This document shows, piece after piece, positions 9,501 to 17,530 of a DNA stretch of 64,000 bases; the first letter of the stretch is position 1, and every line of letters starts with the position of its first letter. Source of the DNA: Microvirga pakistanensis (GTDB lineage: Bacteria; Pseudomonadota; Alphaproteobacteria; Rhizobiales; Beijerinckiaceae); contig NZ_SPJX01000253.1 of assembly GCF_004458765.1 (NCBI RefSeq), positions 1-64,000 of the forward strand, read 5' to 3'. The position numbers and the translations under genes are program-made. The notes under the pieces were generated by a model. The model was not told where the DNA came from and did no database searches. It worked only from the letters and a program-made list of their open reading frames with translations.

Positions 9501-12500
9501 CAGCTCGTTGACTTGATTGGTCGAGAGCGAACTGTCGCCCGAAATGCGCGAGTAGGCGGCTGCTGCACGGGCCCCCATCGCCTCTGGCGAGTTCGTGCCG
9601 TGCATGATGATGGCGGTGTTGTAAGCCTGGATCGCGAGAGCCGGGGCGATCGTCACGCGGCCCGTAGCCGGATCGTAGGTGCGGACCTTCCGATCCATCT
9701 CCGAAAACCGCTTCATATCCTCTTCGGCAAATCGGTCGTTCGGCTGGCGGAAGTACGACGCGTGCGGCTTGTTCATATAGGCGACGATCGCCCGGCGCGC
9801 CTCGTCCAGCTTGCGGGTCTGGTCTGTCGCAACCTTCTCGGGAGCGAGTTTCTCGTTCGAGGCTTCCGGCCCGGTGACGGCGCGCGCCGGGGCGGGTGCG
9901 GGTGAGGGCGCAGGCGGTGTTCTGGCCGCTGGTTTTTGCACGGGAGCCGTCCGGGCTGGGGGCGCTGCGGTCCTCCCGGAGGCTTCGATGCGCGGCTGCG
10001 GCGGCGGGAGCGGCCGGCCCTCGTAGCGCAGCTGTGCCGGCGTCAGCGCAAGGCGATCTGGCGGCGGCGCGACGGGTGCGTTTCTGACCGTCACCGGCTG
10101 GCGCCCCTCACGGCTGATCTCGTCGAAGCGCAAGAAGGCCGCGTTGCGCATCGCCTCCAGTCGCTCGTTCGGGACATAGGCATTCGGCCCGCTGGCGAAC
10201 AGTTCCTGCCGAATCAGCCTGTCCAGCTCTTCGCCGGTCTGGAGTTGGTCCTTCTCCTGCTTGGAGGCCTGTTTGTCGAAAAGCTGGCGCATTCGGATGG
10301 CCAGCGCCTGATCGGGCTCGCCGTTGAGATACGCGGCCGCGACCTCCATGTTGGCCGGCTTGAGGGTGGAACGCAGTTCCTCCGCGATCCGCTGCCGCCG
10401 CTCGGGCGTCATGATGGGCGAGGCGAGTTCGTCGGCCGTCAAGGATTGCGAGAGCGCCAGTGCGGCCTCGGCATTGATGCCGGTCGATGCCGACGATCCT
10501 TCGAGCAGCCCCGCCTTACCGGACGCCCGTACGTTCTGGTCGGGATTGAAGAGCTTGAGGATGTCGGCCTGCTCCTCCTCGCTCTTCATCCGCTCCTCAA
10601 TCAGCTGGATGACGCCCCTACCACTATTCGCCTTGTGCTGCTCGTCCACCGCATTCGGTCCCGGCCACGGAATGGAAAGTGCTGTCGTGACTTTCGACTC
10701 GTTGGGATCGGAATAGATGTCCCAGGCCAGTGCGCCGAGCCCGAGGAACATGTAGCCGCCCACGCGCTCGCCGGTGGTCATGGGCGCGGGTGTGAGGGCG
10801 GATTCGACGTCGTGCCCGCGAGCGCCGGCATCCTGCGCGGCGCCATTGCGAATGCGGTTAAACTCAGAGCCGGAATCGCCTTGCTTCCACGACGCATCCG
10901 CGACGCCGCCGAAGCCCTTTTCCATCCCGTTAACCCGCGCCAGATATCCGGCCCATTCGGCCGATATGACGCCGTTGATGTAGCCAATGGCTGCCGTCTT
11001 GATATTGGAGAACTGCTGACGGGAATTGTTCTTCGGCCCCAGCAGCCGATCGGCGACCTGCGCCGCATGGGCGTGGATTTGCGGGAAAACCGCCGCCACG
11101 CCCCTGTCCATGGTGCCGGTGTAGAGCATCGTGGTGCGGGCGAAGTCGTAGCGGGCGCGAGCCAGTGTCTGGAGCAGGCTGTCGACGCTACTGCCCGTCA
11201 TCTTGTAGAGCGATGCCACCTGCTGATCGAAGCCCTTCCGGGCATTGGCGAGCGTGGTCATGGCCTGCTGGGCGACGGACTCGATCTGCCCACCTTCGAG
11301 CGCAGCAATGCTCTTTTCGGCCTCTGCCAGCTGCGCAAGCGTTGCGGTCGCCTCGAGGAACTCTCCGGAGGCGATCATGGGCTCGAGCCGCTTCACGAGA
11401 TCAGGATAGTGGGCGGCGAGCGCGGCCAGATTGGCCTTGAGCGACGCCTCGACGACCCGCGCCTGGTCGTTGAGCCCGTCCATCATCTTCTTGCCGGCCT
11501 CCCGCACTCCCTTGATCGAGTGGGCCGGCAGACTCTTTTCGACGCTGGGGTCCAGCGTCTCGTCCACCAGAACGCCGCGTTTCTCGTCGATCTGCCGAAC
11601 GATGCGCCGGGTGGCGCCGTCGAGCATGGAATATTGAAGCGACAGGTTCAAGCTGAGGTGCCCGGTATAGGATTCATCGGCGACCGGATCGGCCTTCTCC
11701 TGTTCCTCCCTGACAGTCGGCATGATCAGGCCGAAGGTTATGTCGAAAAACCGGGTCTTCGTTTCCTCACTCGTCAGTTCCTTGATCGTCTCGGCATTTG
11801 CCGCTTCGTAGCCACGTTGCTGCGCCTCGACCATCATTGGGACAGCCGCGGCGCATTGCAGATTGCCGTACTGCGCGGTACGGTTCGCCGGGAGGTCGGT
11901 CATCAGCTTGTTGGTGAGCGCCTCGCGTGCGGCGGGCCACGTCGTGTATTGCTCGCCGTCCTTGCCGCTGTCCGGAATAGCCATATCGGCCGGCTTGGCG
12001 CTAGGGTCGGGTGCGACGCCCGTATCCATCGCTGCTGGTTTCGTTCCGGATTTGATGCGATCAATGCGATTGCCGGCTTCCGCGGCGAGGCCGTCGACTT
12101 CCGCATCCATTGCCGCCTTTGCGTCCTTCAGGACCCGTGGCGCCTCCTGCATCAGCATTTTATGCATGCTGACTTCGGTGTCCTTGCCACGCTCCGCCAG
12201 TCCGGCCTTGTCCTTGTACTTGTGATTCAGCACCGCCTGAATTTGAGCGTCTGCATGCGCATTGATGTCGGCGACGACGGCCGCGGCCGTGGCCTTGATC
12301 CGGGCCACGCCACCGCCGACGATGCTGGGAATGCGTTGGGCCAGCGCCTCGATGGAATGCCGGGCATCGGCCGCAATCCCGCCAACCTGAAAGATCACGT
12401 TGCGCTCGGCGGCCCTCGCCCGATCCGCAACGCTGTCGAGCGCGCGCTGGATCTGGGCGTGGTGGCCTGCCGGTGTACTGCCGGTTGCGCGCAGGATCTC

Positions 12501-13025
12501 GGATGTGCGGCGCACGGCTGACGCCGGCGGCGGCGGAACGACGAGCGAGCGAATACGGGAGAGGTCCGGGATCGGAGTCGGCGGCAGAGCGGGAGCGCCG
12601 ACGGAGCGGAAGACATCGGGCAACCTGGTCCTGCCCTGTGAAACGGGGGTGCTGGTGACACTGGCGCCTTCGGGCCGGGCTGCAGCAGCTGCAGCTTCGT
12701 CTGTACCGGACGCTTCGGTTCTAGCCGCGCTTTGCTCTCCGGTTTCAGTTTTCGCCGCTTCAGAGCTTCGGGTCTCGCTTTCCGCTATGCCGCCGCTTGC
12801 GGATCCAGCGGCTTTGCCCCTGTCGCCGCGCCGCTCCCGAGGGTCGTGCTCACGGGCTTCCGCCGCCCGCCGGGCCAGATTGCGGGCCGAAGCCGCCTCG
12901 GTGCCTTGCGATTTTTGGTGGGTCGCCAAGCTGACTGGCAGGCCGGGGCGAGGATCGCAGGTCTCGACTGCCCCGGGAGGCTTCGTGTCCCCAACTTTGC
13001 CGCGCTTTCCGAAGGCAAAGTTCAT
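3519..13025 (-). CDS. Giant eCIS-associated protein, candidate cargo/effector
   Basis: About 3168 aa from the ATG at 13025 (MNFAFGKRGK); an upstream ATG at 13073 overlaps the previous gene by 38 bases and is less likely. The first ~190 residues are Ala/Pro-rich and look disordered; a second Pro-rich linker lies near 980-1055. A strongly hydrophobic stretch (SVLLLFIPGINLIAAGILVA) falls at about 1475-1515, followed by a Gly/Ala-rich segment to ~1645, as in pore or translocation regions of large toxins. A TEEGLHVLQ motif lies near 2190. The C-terminus has a DSKAG motif near 3000, followed by QFKRYFVEM, compatible with a PD-(D/E)XK-like nuclease core. No DUF4157 zincin was recognised. It is the last gene of the eCIS operon, where toxins are often found. 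It could instead be structural; function is inference. Confidence 0.6.
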   Translation of the reverse strand: MNFAFGKRGKVGDTKPPGAVETCDPRPGLPVSLATHQKSQGTEAASARNLARRAAEAREHDPRERRGDRGKAAGSASGGIAESETRSSEAAKTETGEQSAARTEASGTDEAAAAAARPEGASVTSTPVSQGRTRLPDVFRSVGAPALPPTPIPDLSRIRSLVVPPPPASAVRRTSEILRATGSTPAGHHAQIQRALDSVADRARAAERNVIFQVGGIAADARHSIEALAQRIPSIVGGGVARIKATAAAVVADINAHADAQIQAVLNHKYKDKAGLAERGKDTEVSMHKMLMQEAPRVLKDAKAAMDAEVDGLAAEAGNRIDRIKSGTKPAAMDTGVAPDPSAKPADMAIPDSGKDGEQYTTWPAAREALTNKLMTDLPANRTAQYGNLQCAAAVPMMVEAQQRGYEAANAETIKELTSEETKTRFFDITFGLIMPTVREEQEKADPVADESYTGHLSLNLSLQYSMLDGATRRIVRQIDEKRGVLVDETLDPSVEKSLPAHSIKGVREAGKKMMDGLNDQARVVEASLKANLAALAAHYPDLVKRLEPMIASGEFLEATATLAQLAEAEKSIAALEGGQIESVAQQAMTTLANARKGFDQQVASLYKMTGSSVDSLLQTLARARYDFARTTMLYTGTMDRGVAAVFPQIHAHAAQVADRLLGPKNNSRQQFSNIKTAAIGYINGVISAEWAGYLARVNGMEKGFGGVADASWKQGDSGSEFNRIRNGAAQDAGARGHDVESALTPAPMTTGERVGGYMFLGLGALAWDIYSDPNESKVTTALSIPWPGPNAVDEQHKANSGRGVIQLIEERMKSEEEQADILKLFNPDQNVRASGKAGLLEGSSASTGINAEAALALSQSLTADELASPIMTPERRQRIAEELRSTLKPANMEVAAAYLNGEPDQALAIRMRQLFDKQASKQEKDQLQTGEELDRLIRQELFASGPNAYVPNERLEAMRNAAFLRFDEISREGRQPVTVRNAPVAPPPDRLALTPAQLRYEGRPLPPPQPRIEASGRTAAPPARTAPVQKPAARTPPAPSPAPAPARAVTGPEASNEKLAPEKVATDQTRKLDEARRAIVAYMNKPHASYFRQPNDRFAEEDMKRFSEMDRKVRTYDPATGRVTIAPALAIQAYNTAIIMHGTNSPEAMGARAAAAYSRISGDSSLSTNQVNELNQNFSNMEYARFRARWESATPAQRAAMAKQWEDIQARHRTFLRETARGMGMEGDLDDPIAVEAFVSQRLGAQFAKEGEEFRKAGTEITKQGRMAIDTGVALAADGLGTNEALMQSVLANRTHAEFNVRRANGETMHDYAYRVADNEMSGDDWHQAKEKLRGEDENEFERYETLRFLKDQQLKEGTGWLGRSVMADAWQKRHLENTETEADNRLRTATRAGIEDYNKRVEAAGRRDLKIDPASDDMPVRLPGGQLNPLVQRFAVNGDGKLRGNGPSMDVLQANTRQAADFYQQEVDRNESIFTSLITALAVAVSVLLLFIPGINLIAAGILVALISGAATVAVKSGMRGGRYGWEEMATDIGMTAIEAATAGIGGAMSKGATAAANAARTGQKIGKLGTFGRVGAGLHTRLGPVAAPIVQGGITGAASTAATAALDDKLWDDGIGTGIGRVLGHSVKGGLSGAANAAVTGAITRGLDRRLAPTAVGRNASTDRLNRIGKSLGPGGREFLTEVLANTPGSLVGETINILADVAMDKHVGGWSGAFERLGKAGVRELASVAGRTKAQQIQRAQYNRMSADIHGQKRNPNPREARILNWLGQNGSVIPLGTRTDEFARGFSNVRARIDELPPQIRDEVAKMGPNKAMDVIRMMDSGQLGNRAQRLQFTMQLGKEIVGLDVEAFDRAMQSSSRDFARNRHARKELKAQTNKQLLSAIRGPERAHLQELDFSDLISLPPATKARLATALAEGGADLRALVQRMIPEDPHLAARVAARMVDADAAVTRARNAVATRRAGIRDDLMEAAPEASRGRIAGLRPREAEALHAALREGEPTGFARASAILRGAGLDRESANKVARSMMSRIMRAASRVANLDNVPPPHIRAMLDLRDDALMEIRVAQFTRRPLSDARVDEIVAATAARRPGIDRQALLAAIRATMATRHGRPGFREALTQKRALLDMIPFGMKRVVYRTPVITLPEDSFLAYVRGKGNEHAVTLIVNGNPVILMRQGSNPKVLTEEGLHVLQYRDPRFRERVATLGEEHMARWDDLDLDTQVRAYRAKIDVEIDGQQRMIGKLRARANNAFFEDMRNQALKQLQAAEETLTRLITRRGEANALTPAELDAIAAGIVDPPGWLRQPARMFSKSAADQDLFEEIEAAARTPLRDAFRALTSRVPEMSKGNRRQLVQTIHALAEVVPADELVRYLGRIRSGQPLTGDEDLAKIPPERIAVTVRNHFLAVGDPSQAGSIARRVLDRVTAKRGLEDKDLKLVRATLKRLTRAEPGDLHPELEFAKRALVLALHRLPDNTPDAAVMDRFRSAAKVLGISPTRQLKGLANKPEIQAAILEALAGPRPPAVQDAYFKSVNEMLNASATLPRAMQHMAFRLLTQAYFENTPVETFERIIHLVHASGETLGPPTLLFVSQHPHRITELLPKMSGLMSSAVDPQAKPPSTNAAAGKVTVQDMLTYCHAALLDPELRNSLIRMGSRAMSNGKLSASDLDAIRKGEPIAVGQEPFLARFADPLEDAEDWGAYKPIVIKREQAAQDLVKAAKGLSATGASVISIEEARSIVQRLEVLEASVAFSTLTGASRSRSDLMNDFLQRVTKLPQGTTEVDRNRRGTIIEEEFRRFVRVQAETVITSIAAGVELPGPNGTRLTLSQEARIGLINRLIRGVNDVKNPVAVNEAVQQEIDHALSVMREAYLRAARTTQDTESLAKLEAGFDSLVRRGLVEAEPTAKGKMQENLIEVLLKLKSDPTKPGEVPQIFDDVSSATFKAQRNFHSIDQEDAAKVATSQNKSAPSRSTDHVLKVETDKNLPPGMSKGDLIQTDSKAGAGAFDPDQFKRYFVEMARMVAGDRTVDPDGGLFARSGAKSVAYITDNHENLLRTQRKVMAVLEEMLSDPKADRLVIRIENENFDLTQRYGITPDSIRKNADKFIVHFGRIAQASDAHLDTNAPEGRTSSHSLGPFLFQRFATDVAAMIRNLLDERSAINRAKSSP

Positions 13026-13035
13026 GGGCTTGGCC

Positions 13036-13992
13036 TCAGTTCGATGCGTCCATGCGGCCGAGCCTGTCTGCAATCATCGGCTCGATGAGGCGCCATGGTT
13101 TCGGTAAGAACACCCAGCGGCCGTTGACGAAGACCAGCCCGTCCATGCGCAAGACACCGCCATCCGGCTCACGGCCGGTCCAAGCGAGCCAGATGCGGCT
13201 CGGCACCATCCAGCCGGCGATCCGCCGGTAGCCACGGGGGAAGCGATCGGAGAGTTCGTTCGGCCAGCGCAGCGCACCAGCGGGTGCGGGTGAGACATCG
13301 GAAAGCGCGGATGGTAGGGCCTGCACGCGTCGACCCGGAGCACCCTGAGCATCCAATGCGTCAAAGACTTTTCCGGCGATGCTAGCATCGAAAAGCTCGG
13401 CGCAATCGTTTTCGTCGGGCATGAGTTCGACGAGGCTTTCAGGAGACCGGATCGAGGTCAGTACGTCCATTGCCGCCTCGCGGATCATCTGCACCGCCTG
13501 CAGCATCTCCATGCGCATATTCGCGCGATCGCCGAGCCGGTGCAGCGCGGCTTCGGCCTCCTCCCTCAGTACGCCGCGCGAGGCTTCGTAGACCTTCGTC
13601 ACCTCGTAGATGAGATCGATGCGCTCCGTTTCCACTGCGGCCCAGACGCCGAACAGTTGTTGGCGCGTGTCATCCGAGGCGAGGGCCACCGTCACCGCCT
13701 CAGGCGGCAGGGGGCGGAGACGCTCGGCGATCTTGCCGCGCAGTTCGGGCGGTACGGTCGCCACCTCGAGAAGCCTGAGGCTTACCACCGGGTTAAAGCT
13801 GTATTCCACGATCGGAAGGCCGCCACGGAAGCGCCAGCGGGCGAGCTCCGGCTCACCGGGCAGCACCGGGCGGGTGACGACCCCTGATTCCGCCTGCGAG
13901 AAGCCTAGATCCGACAGGCAGGCCTCGATATCCGCAAACAGCGTCCCCAGCGGCAGGATCAGCGTTTGCGGCAGGAGAAAGGGATCCATCAT
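13036..13992 (-). CDS. eCIS-associated protein of unknown function (318 aa)
   Basis: The start overlaps the stop of the AAA+ ATPase gene by ATGA, indicating translational coupling. The protein looks soluble. An N-terminal alpha/beta region includes VVTRPVLPGEPELARWRFRG, a helical middle spans about residues 140-190, and the C-terminal part holds aromatic strands (WMVPSRIWLAWTG, GRWVFLPKPWR). I do not recognise a family. Its position between the assembly ATPase and the giant terminal gene suggests an adaptor or chaperone for that protein, but this is only context. Confidence 0.7.
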   Translation of the reverse strand: MMDPFLLPQTLILPLGTLFADIEACLSDLGFSQAESGVVTRPVLPGEPELARWRFRGGLPIVEYSFNPVVSLRLLEVATVPPELRGKIAERLRPLPPEAVTVALASDDTRQQLFGVWAAVETERIDLIYEVTKVYEASRGVLREEAEAALHRLGDRANMRMEMLQAVQMIREAAMDVLTSIRSPESLVELMPDENDCAELFDASIAGKVFDALDAQGAPGRRVQALPSALSDVSPAPAGALRWPNELSDRFPRGYRRIAGWMVPSRIWLAWTGREPDGGVLRMDGLVFVNGRWVFLPKPWRLIEPMIADRLGRMDASN

Positions 13993-15821
13993 CTGATAAG
14001 TCCCCCAGGGACAGAGCGCCCGAGCTTGCGGTATTCGGATTCAATGCCACGCAAGAGATCGGACCATGCAATGGCGCGATCACCGGCAAGCACCCGCGCG
14101 GTCTGCGCGATATTGCGGATATGGCCGCCGGCGAGATCGACGAGCCCGGCGAGGCGGTTGATCTCGGCCGCGCTCACAACATGGCCGTCACGCAGATGAG
14201 TCTGCCAGATCATGCGTCGTTCCGGCGGAGCGGGCAGGGGCACCTCGATCACCTGGTCGAGCCTGCGCGTGAAGGCCGCATCGATGCGCTCAGGCCCGTT
14301 CGAGGTCAGGATGGCAATGCCGTCGAAAGTCTCGATGCGGGACAGCAGGTAGTTCGTCTGGTTGTTGGCAAAGCGGTCGGAACTGTCGCGCGTCTCGGCC
14401 CGTGAGGCAAACAGGCTGTCCGCTTCGTCAAGAAGCAGCACCATGTCACCGGTTTCGGCGCGGTCAAGAAGACGGGCGATATTCTCCTCGGTTTCACCGA
14501 TATATTTCGACACGACTGAGGAAAGGTCGACCTTGAACAGTGGCAGGCATAGCCTCGTCGCAAGCCATGAGCACGCGAGGGTTTTCCCGGTACCCGAGGG
14601 GCCTGACAGCAGCGTCCTGACACCGGGCACAGGGTTGCCCGCCGCCGCTCGGAAGCGGCATCGGGACAGCAATACTTCGAACTCGGCCTTCAGTGCTTCG
14701 TTCGCGGCAAAATCCTGATCGTCCACATCACTTGGTATCAGAGTCGCATGCGGCTCCATGTCCGAACGGAACTCGGCGCCCATTGCAGCTCGCAGGCGCT
14801 TGTGCAAGAGATCATCGGGGTCGGCCATCGCGGCACGCGCGCCGATCGCAGCGATTCTGCAGGGACCAAGCCGAAGGGCTGGAAGCGCTAACGGCAGGAT
14901 CTCGCCCGGAAGCGCACGGCTCCAGAGACGATGGCGCGTTTCTGGCGTCAGTTGAGGCGGCGCGGCATCGACCATATCCCATCCGGCAAGGTGGATGCCG
15001 CCTTCGCGATTGGCGATCAGCACACGCGGGCCGCGATAGCCGTCCAGTGAGAGCGCCGGCATGCTGCGGCCAGCAACGGTCTCGACCGTTTCGACAGGCA
15101 GCCAGTTGCCGAGCCTACAGGCTGCGCCAAGCCCGGGTTCCTCCCGCTTCAGCATTTCTGGACGCAAAGCGAGGTTCGCTGCAACGAGCTGCGCATAGGA
15201 TTCCAGATCCTGCCTTTCGCCTCGCCGAAGAACCAGCGCCGCCATTCGCCCGCCGATCCGGCCTGCAAGCGCGGCCGCCTGTTTATGCCATTGCTCGGGA
15301 GCGTCGGCCGATGCGGATTGTTGCTGCTGGGTGAGCGCACGCAGCGCCGCGGCCGAAAGTGCAAGCCGTTGCTCCGGTCCCGGCGCACGCTCGCCGAGGA
15401 CGAGAAGAATGCCCAGAGCAAGTGCTCGATCAGGAGAATGCGCCGGCCGCCCTACATGTTCGAGAAGCCGCCAGATGAGCGACAGGCTCGGCCATGGCCC
15501 CAAGGCATCGCCCTGGATCGCCCGCAGAGCGGCTGGGAAATGTGCATCGCGTTCGAGTTCCAGCGCAAGCGCGATGGCGAGTATGTCGGCTTGTCCGAGA
15601 TCAAGTGCGCGCGCCGCTTCAAGAAGCGCCCGGTCCTCCGTCGCGCTCCATCGAAAGGCGGCGTCATACGTTGCACCCGGCGATGCGCCCCATGGAACCC
15701 GGCCCAAGAGATCGGCTCGGAGCGGATAATCCACAGGAATCATATCGGCGAGCGCGGCAGCCAGTGCATCGGCGAGACTGTGCTCCTCCTCCTTCAGCAA
15801 CTGGAAGCGCTCGCCGCTCAT
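13989..15821 (-). CDS. AAA+ ATPase of contractile injection system (Afp15-like)
   Basis: The 610-aa protein carries a classical AAA+ module in its C-terminal half: Walker A GPSGTGKT at about residues 407-415, Walker B LLLDEAD at about 459-468, a sensor segment ILTSNGPERIDAAF and arginine-finger region RRLDQV near 520. The N-terminal ~300 residues are a helical, Ala/Leu-rich domain. Nearly all eCIS loci encode such an ATPase; its Afp15/Pvc15 counterpart is needed for assembly or cargo loading. It is coupled by ATGA overlaps to the genes on both sides. Confidence 0.9.
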   Translation of the reverse strand: MSGERFQLLKEEEHSLADALAAALADMIPVDYPLRADLLGRVPWGASPGATYDAAFRWSATEDRALLEAARALDLGQADILAIALALELERDAHFPAALRAIQGDALGPWPSLSLIWRLLEHVGRPAHSPDRALALGILLVLGERAPGPEQRLALSAAALRALTQQQQSASADAPEQWHKQAAALAGRIGGRMAALVLRRGERQDLESYAQLVAANLALRPEMLKREEPGLGAACRLGNWLPVETVETVAGRSMPALSLDGYRGPRVLIANREGGIHLAGWDMVDAAPPQLTPETRHRLWSRALPGEILPLALPALRLGPCRIAAIGARAAMADPDDLLHKRLRAAMGAEFRSDMEPHATLIPSDVDDQDFAANEALKAEFEVLLSRCRFRAAAGNPVPGVRTLLSGPSGTGKTLACSWLATRLCLPLFKVDLSSVVSKYIGETEENIARLLDRAETGDMVLLLDEADSLFASRAETRDSSDRFANNQTNYLLSRIETFDGIAILTSNGPERIDAAFTRRLDQVIEVPLPAPPERRMIWQTHLRDGHVVSAAEINRLAGLVDLAGGHIRNIAQTARVLAGDRAIAWSDLLRGIESEYRKLGRSVPGGLIR

Positions 15822-17530
15822 GTCTTTAGCCCGCCCGTCGAAAAGTAACGCACCTTCGAATAATCGTAGTGGAAGCTGACGACGCGTCCCAGACAGGGCA
15901 CCCAGCCGGGATCAAGATCGAGCCCGGCGATGCGAATGGCTGTATTCACGTCGCGGCCGTCGAACTCTATGTCGAGATGCGTCGCCGTCACAACGATGCG
16001 GCCGCGCCGCGTCGCAAGCCGTCGCCAGCCCATTCCCGTCGTATGGCTCACAAGCCGCTGCGCGGCAAGCGCCAGACCACGATGGAGCCGCGAGGGGAAA
16101 TCGCCCCTCGTCCGTTGTGCGGTGCGCAGCCGAAAACCCTCTGCCCGAAGGGTCCGCAATTCCTCTGGCCCGATTACCGAAAGCTCACCATTGCCGTGTC
16201 GAAAGCCGATTGATGCTTTGCCCGGCGCCAGACGCGTCAACTTCAGGTAGGCGTTGCTGGTCAATTTCAGCAAGTCTCGTCGTGGCAGCCATGTCTCTGG
16301 ACTCAGTGGTTCACCCGGCGTGACTTGTTCGAGGTAGCTGGCGGCAGGATCGGTCCCGCCAAGCCCGAGCCTTGCGGCAAATGCCGACAAGACGCCGTGT
16401 CCCAGCGACAGGCCGGTCGCTCTTTCGGCCATGTCGAGCCCGACCAGCTGCAAGGCCGGCAGAAGCAACCAGAGACCCGCATAATCGCTGAATGCGCCTT
16501 CGAGCAATGGAGCGTCTGGCAATTGTCCGGCTACCTCCATTTTGGGCGACGATGCTGACGATGGCATAATCTCGCGAAGCCGCACGGTTGGAGAGTAATC
16601 CGGCATGTCCTGGCTTTTCCGGCTCAATCCTAAAATGGAGACAGGCTGCGCCGGATCCTGGTTTTCGGAGGGGGCGGGGTTCGCTTGTCTCAGAGCGTTG
16701 ACCATTTGCCTGAATGCAGAGCGAACCGTTGACGGGCCCGTCCTTGCCGCAGCCAACCATACGATCAGCAAACCCACTCGAACAGGTGAGGCCGGGATCG
16801 CGGATGAAGCGGCCAGGATCTCATCGCGTGCTCTCGAGCTGGCAGAAGAGAGAATAATCTCGATCAATCCTCGTCCGGAAGGGAAGGTATGGAGCGGCAA
16901 CGATGATGTCGCATTGGACAGCGGAGACAGCACATCGGCGACGAAGCACTGAAAGTCGTGCTCGTACACATGGTCGTACATGGCAAGAATCAACTTCAAG
17001 TGCTGCTCGGTGAGCATGTCCAGAACCCAGATCATGCGCCGCAATCCGCCACGAATTTCCGCGAGCCGGCCCGGCGCCTGAAGGCCTGCTTCGGCGATCA
17101 GGATCTCGATGATGCGATGGGCAGCGGATCCTAAGGCCAAGCCGTCGACTCCCGGAAATATGTCCCTCACATACCACGGCAAAGGGCGGCCGGTTGCGAG
17201 GGCATCGAAGGCGATTGCCGCGGCCGTCACAAGATCGGGCACCAACACCGCGTTGGCCCCATCCGGAGGCGGCACGTCTGGCAGCGCTATGGCATAATCA
17301 ACGTTGGCTAGCTGGGCGTCGAGGTAGAGCGACAGCACCTGCCGGCCCCAGCCAGCCGGAATGCGGCCGAGCCTCAGTTTTCGGATCGTTAGTCGGGCGC
17401 CCGGGGGCAGGCGCGGCCGCCCCGCCGTCCTGAGCGCGTCCTCGAGATCGTTGCGGAAAGGAACAGCGAGGTCTCTATGCTCGACCTTCAAGTCAAGCCG
17501 CTCGATCCGTACGGAGACTTCCCCACTCAT
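15818..17530 (-). CDS. Contractile injection system tape-measure-family protein (CIS_TMP-like)
   Basis: This 570-aa protein lies immediately upstream of the AAA+ ATPase, where Afp14-type tape-measure-family proteins are found. The N-terminus (VRIERLDLKV.....AVPFRNDLEDAL) and the later segment DYAGLWLLLPALQLVGLD match my memory of the CIS_TMP family, which carries an 'AGL.LL.P.L..L...LGL' motif before its C-terminal region. Such proteins are proposed to set tube length or act in tube assembly. Start and stop overlap the neighbours by ATGA. Assignment rests on motif and synteny, not a profile search. Confidence 0.6.
   Translation of the reverse strand: MSGEVSVRIERLDLKVEHRDLAVPFRNDLEDALRTAGRPRLPPGARLTIRKLRLGRIPAGWGRQVLSLYLDAQLANVDYAIALPDVPPPDGANAVLVPDLVTAAAIAFDALATGRPLPWYVRDIFPGVDGLALGSAAHRIIEILIAEAGLQAPGRLAEIRGGLRRMIWVLDMLTEQHLKLILAMYDHVYEHDFQCFVADVLSPLSNATSSLPLHTFPSGRGLIEIILSSASSRARDEILAASSAIPASPVRVGLLIVWLAAARTGPSTVRSAFRQMVNALRQANPAPSENQDPAQPVSILGLSRKSQDMPDYSPTVRLREIMPSSASSPKMEVAGQLPDAPLLEGAFSDYAGLWLLLPALQLVGLDMAERATGLSLGHGVLSAFAARLGLGGTDPAASYLEQVTPGEPLSPETWLPRRDLLKLTSNAYLKLTRLAPGKASIGFRHGNGELSVIGPEELRTLRAEGFRLRTAQRTRGDFPSRLHRGLALAAQRLVSHTTGMGWRRLATRRGRIVVTATHLDIEFDGRDVNTAIRIAGLDLDPGWVPCLGRVVSFHYDYSKVRYFSTGGLKT

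Noticed and set aside
9936-12521. 861-codon plus-strand frame inside the giant gene
   Set aside because: It is antisense to the giant coding frame, Arg/Gly/Leu-rich with no domains, as expected for open opposite frames in high-GC DNA.
13036-13992. Considered as an immunity protein for the giant gene
   Set aside because: It lies upstream, shows no known immunity fold, and eCIS toxins aimed at other cells often lack immunity partners; no positive evidence.
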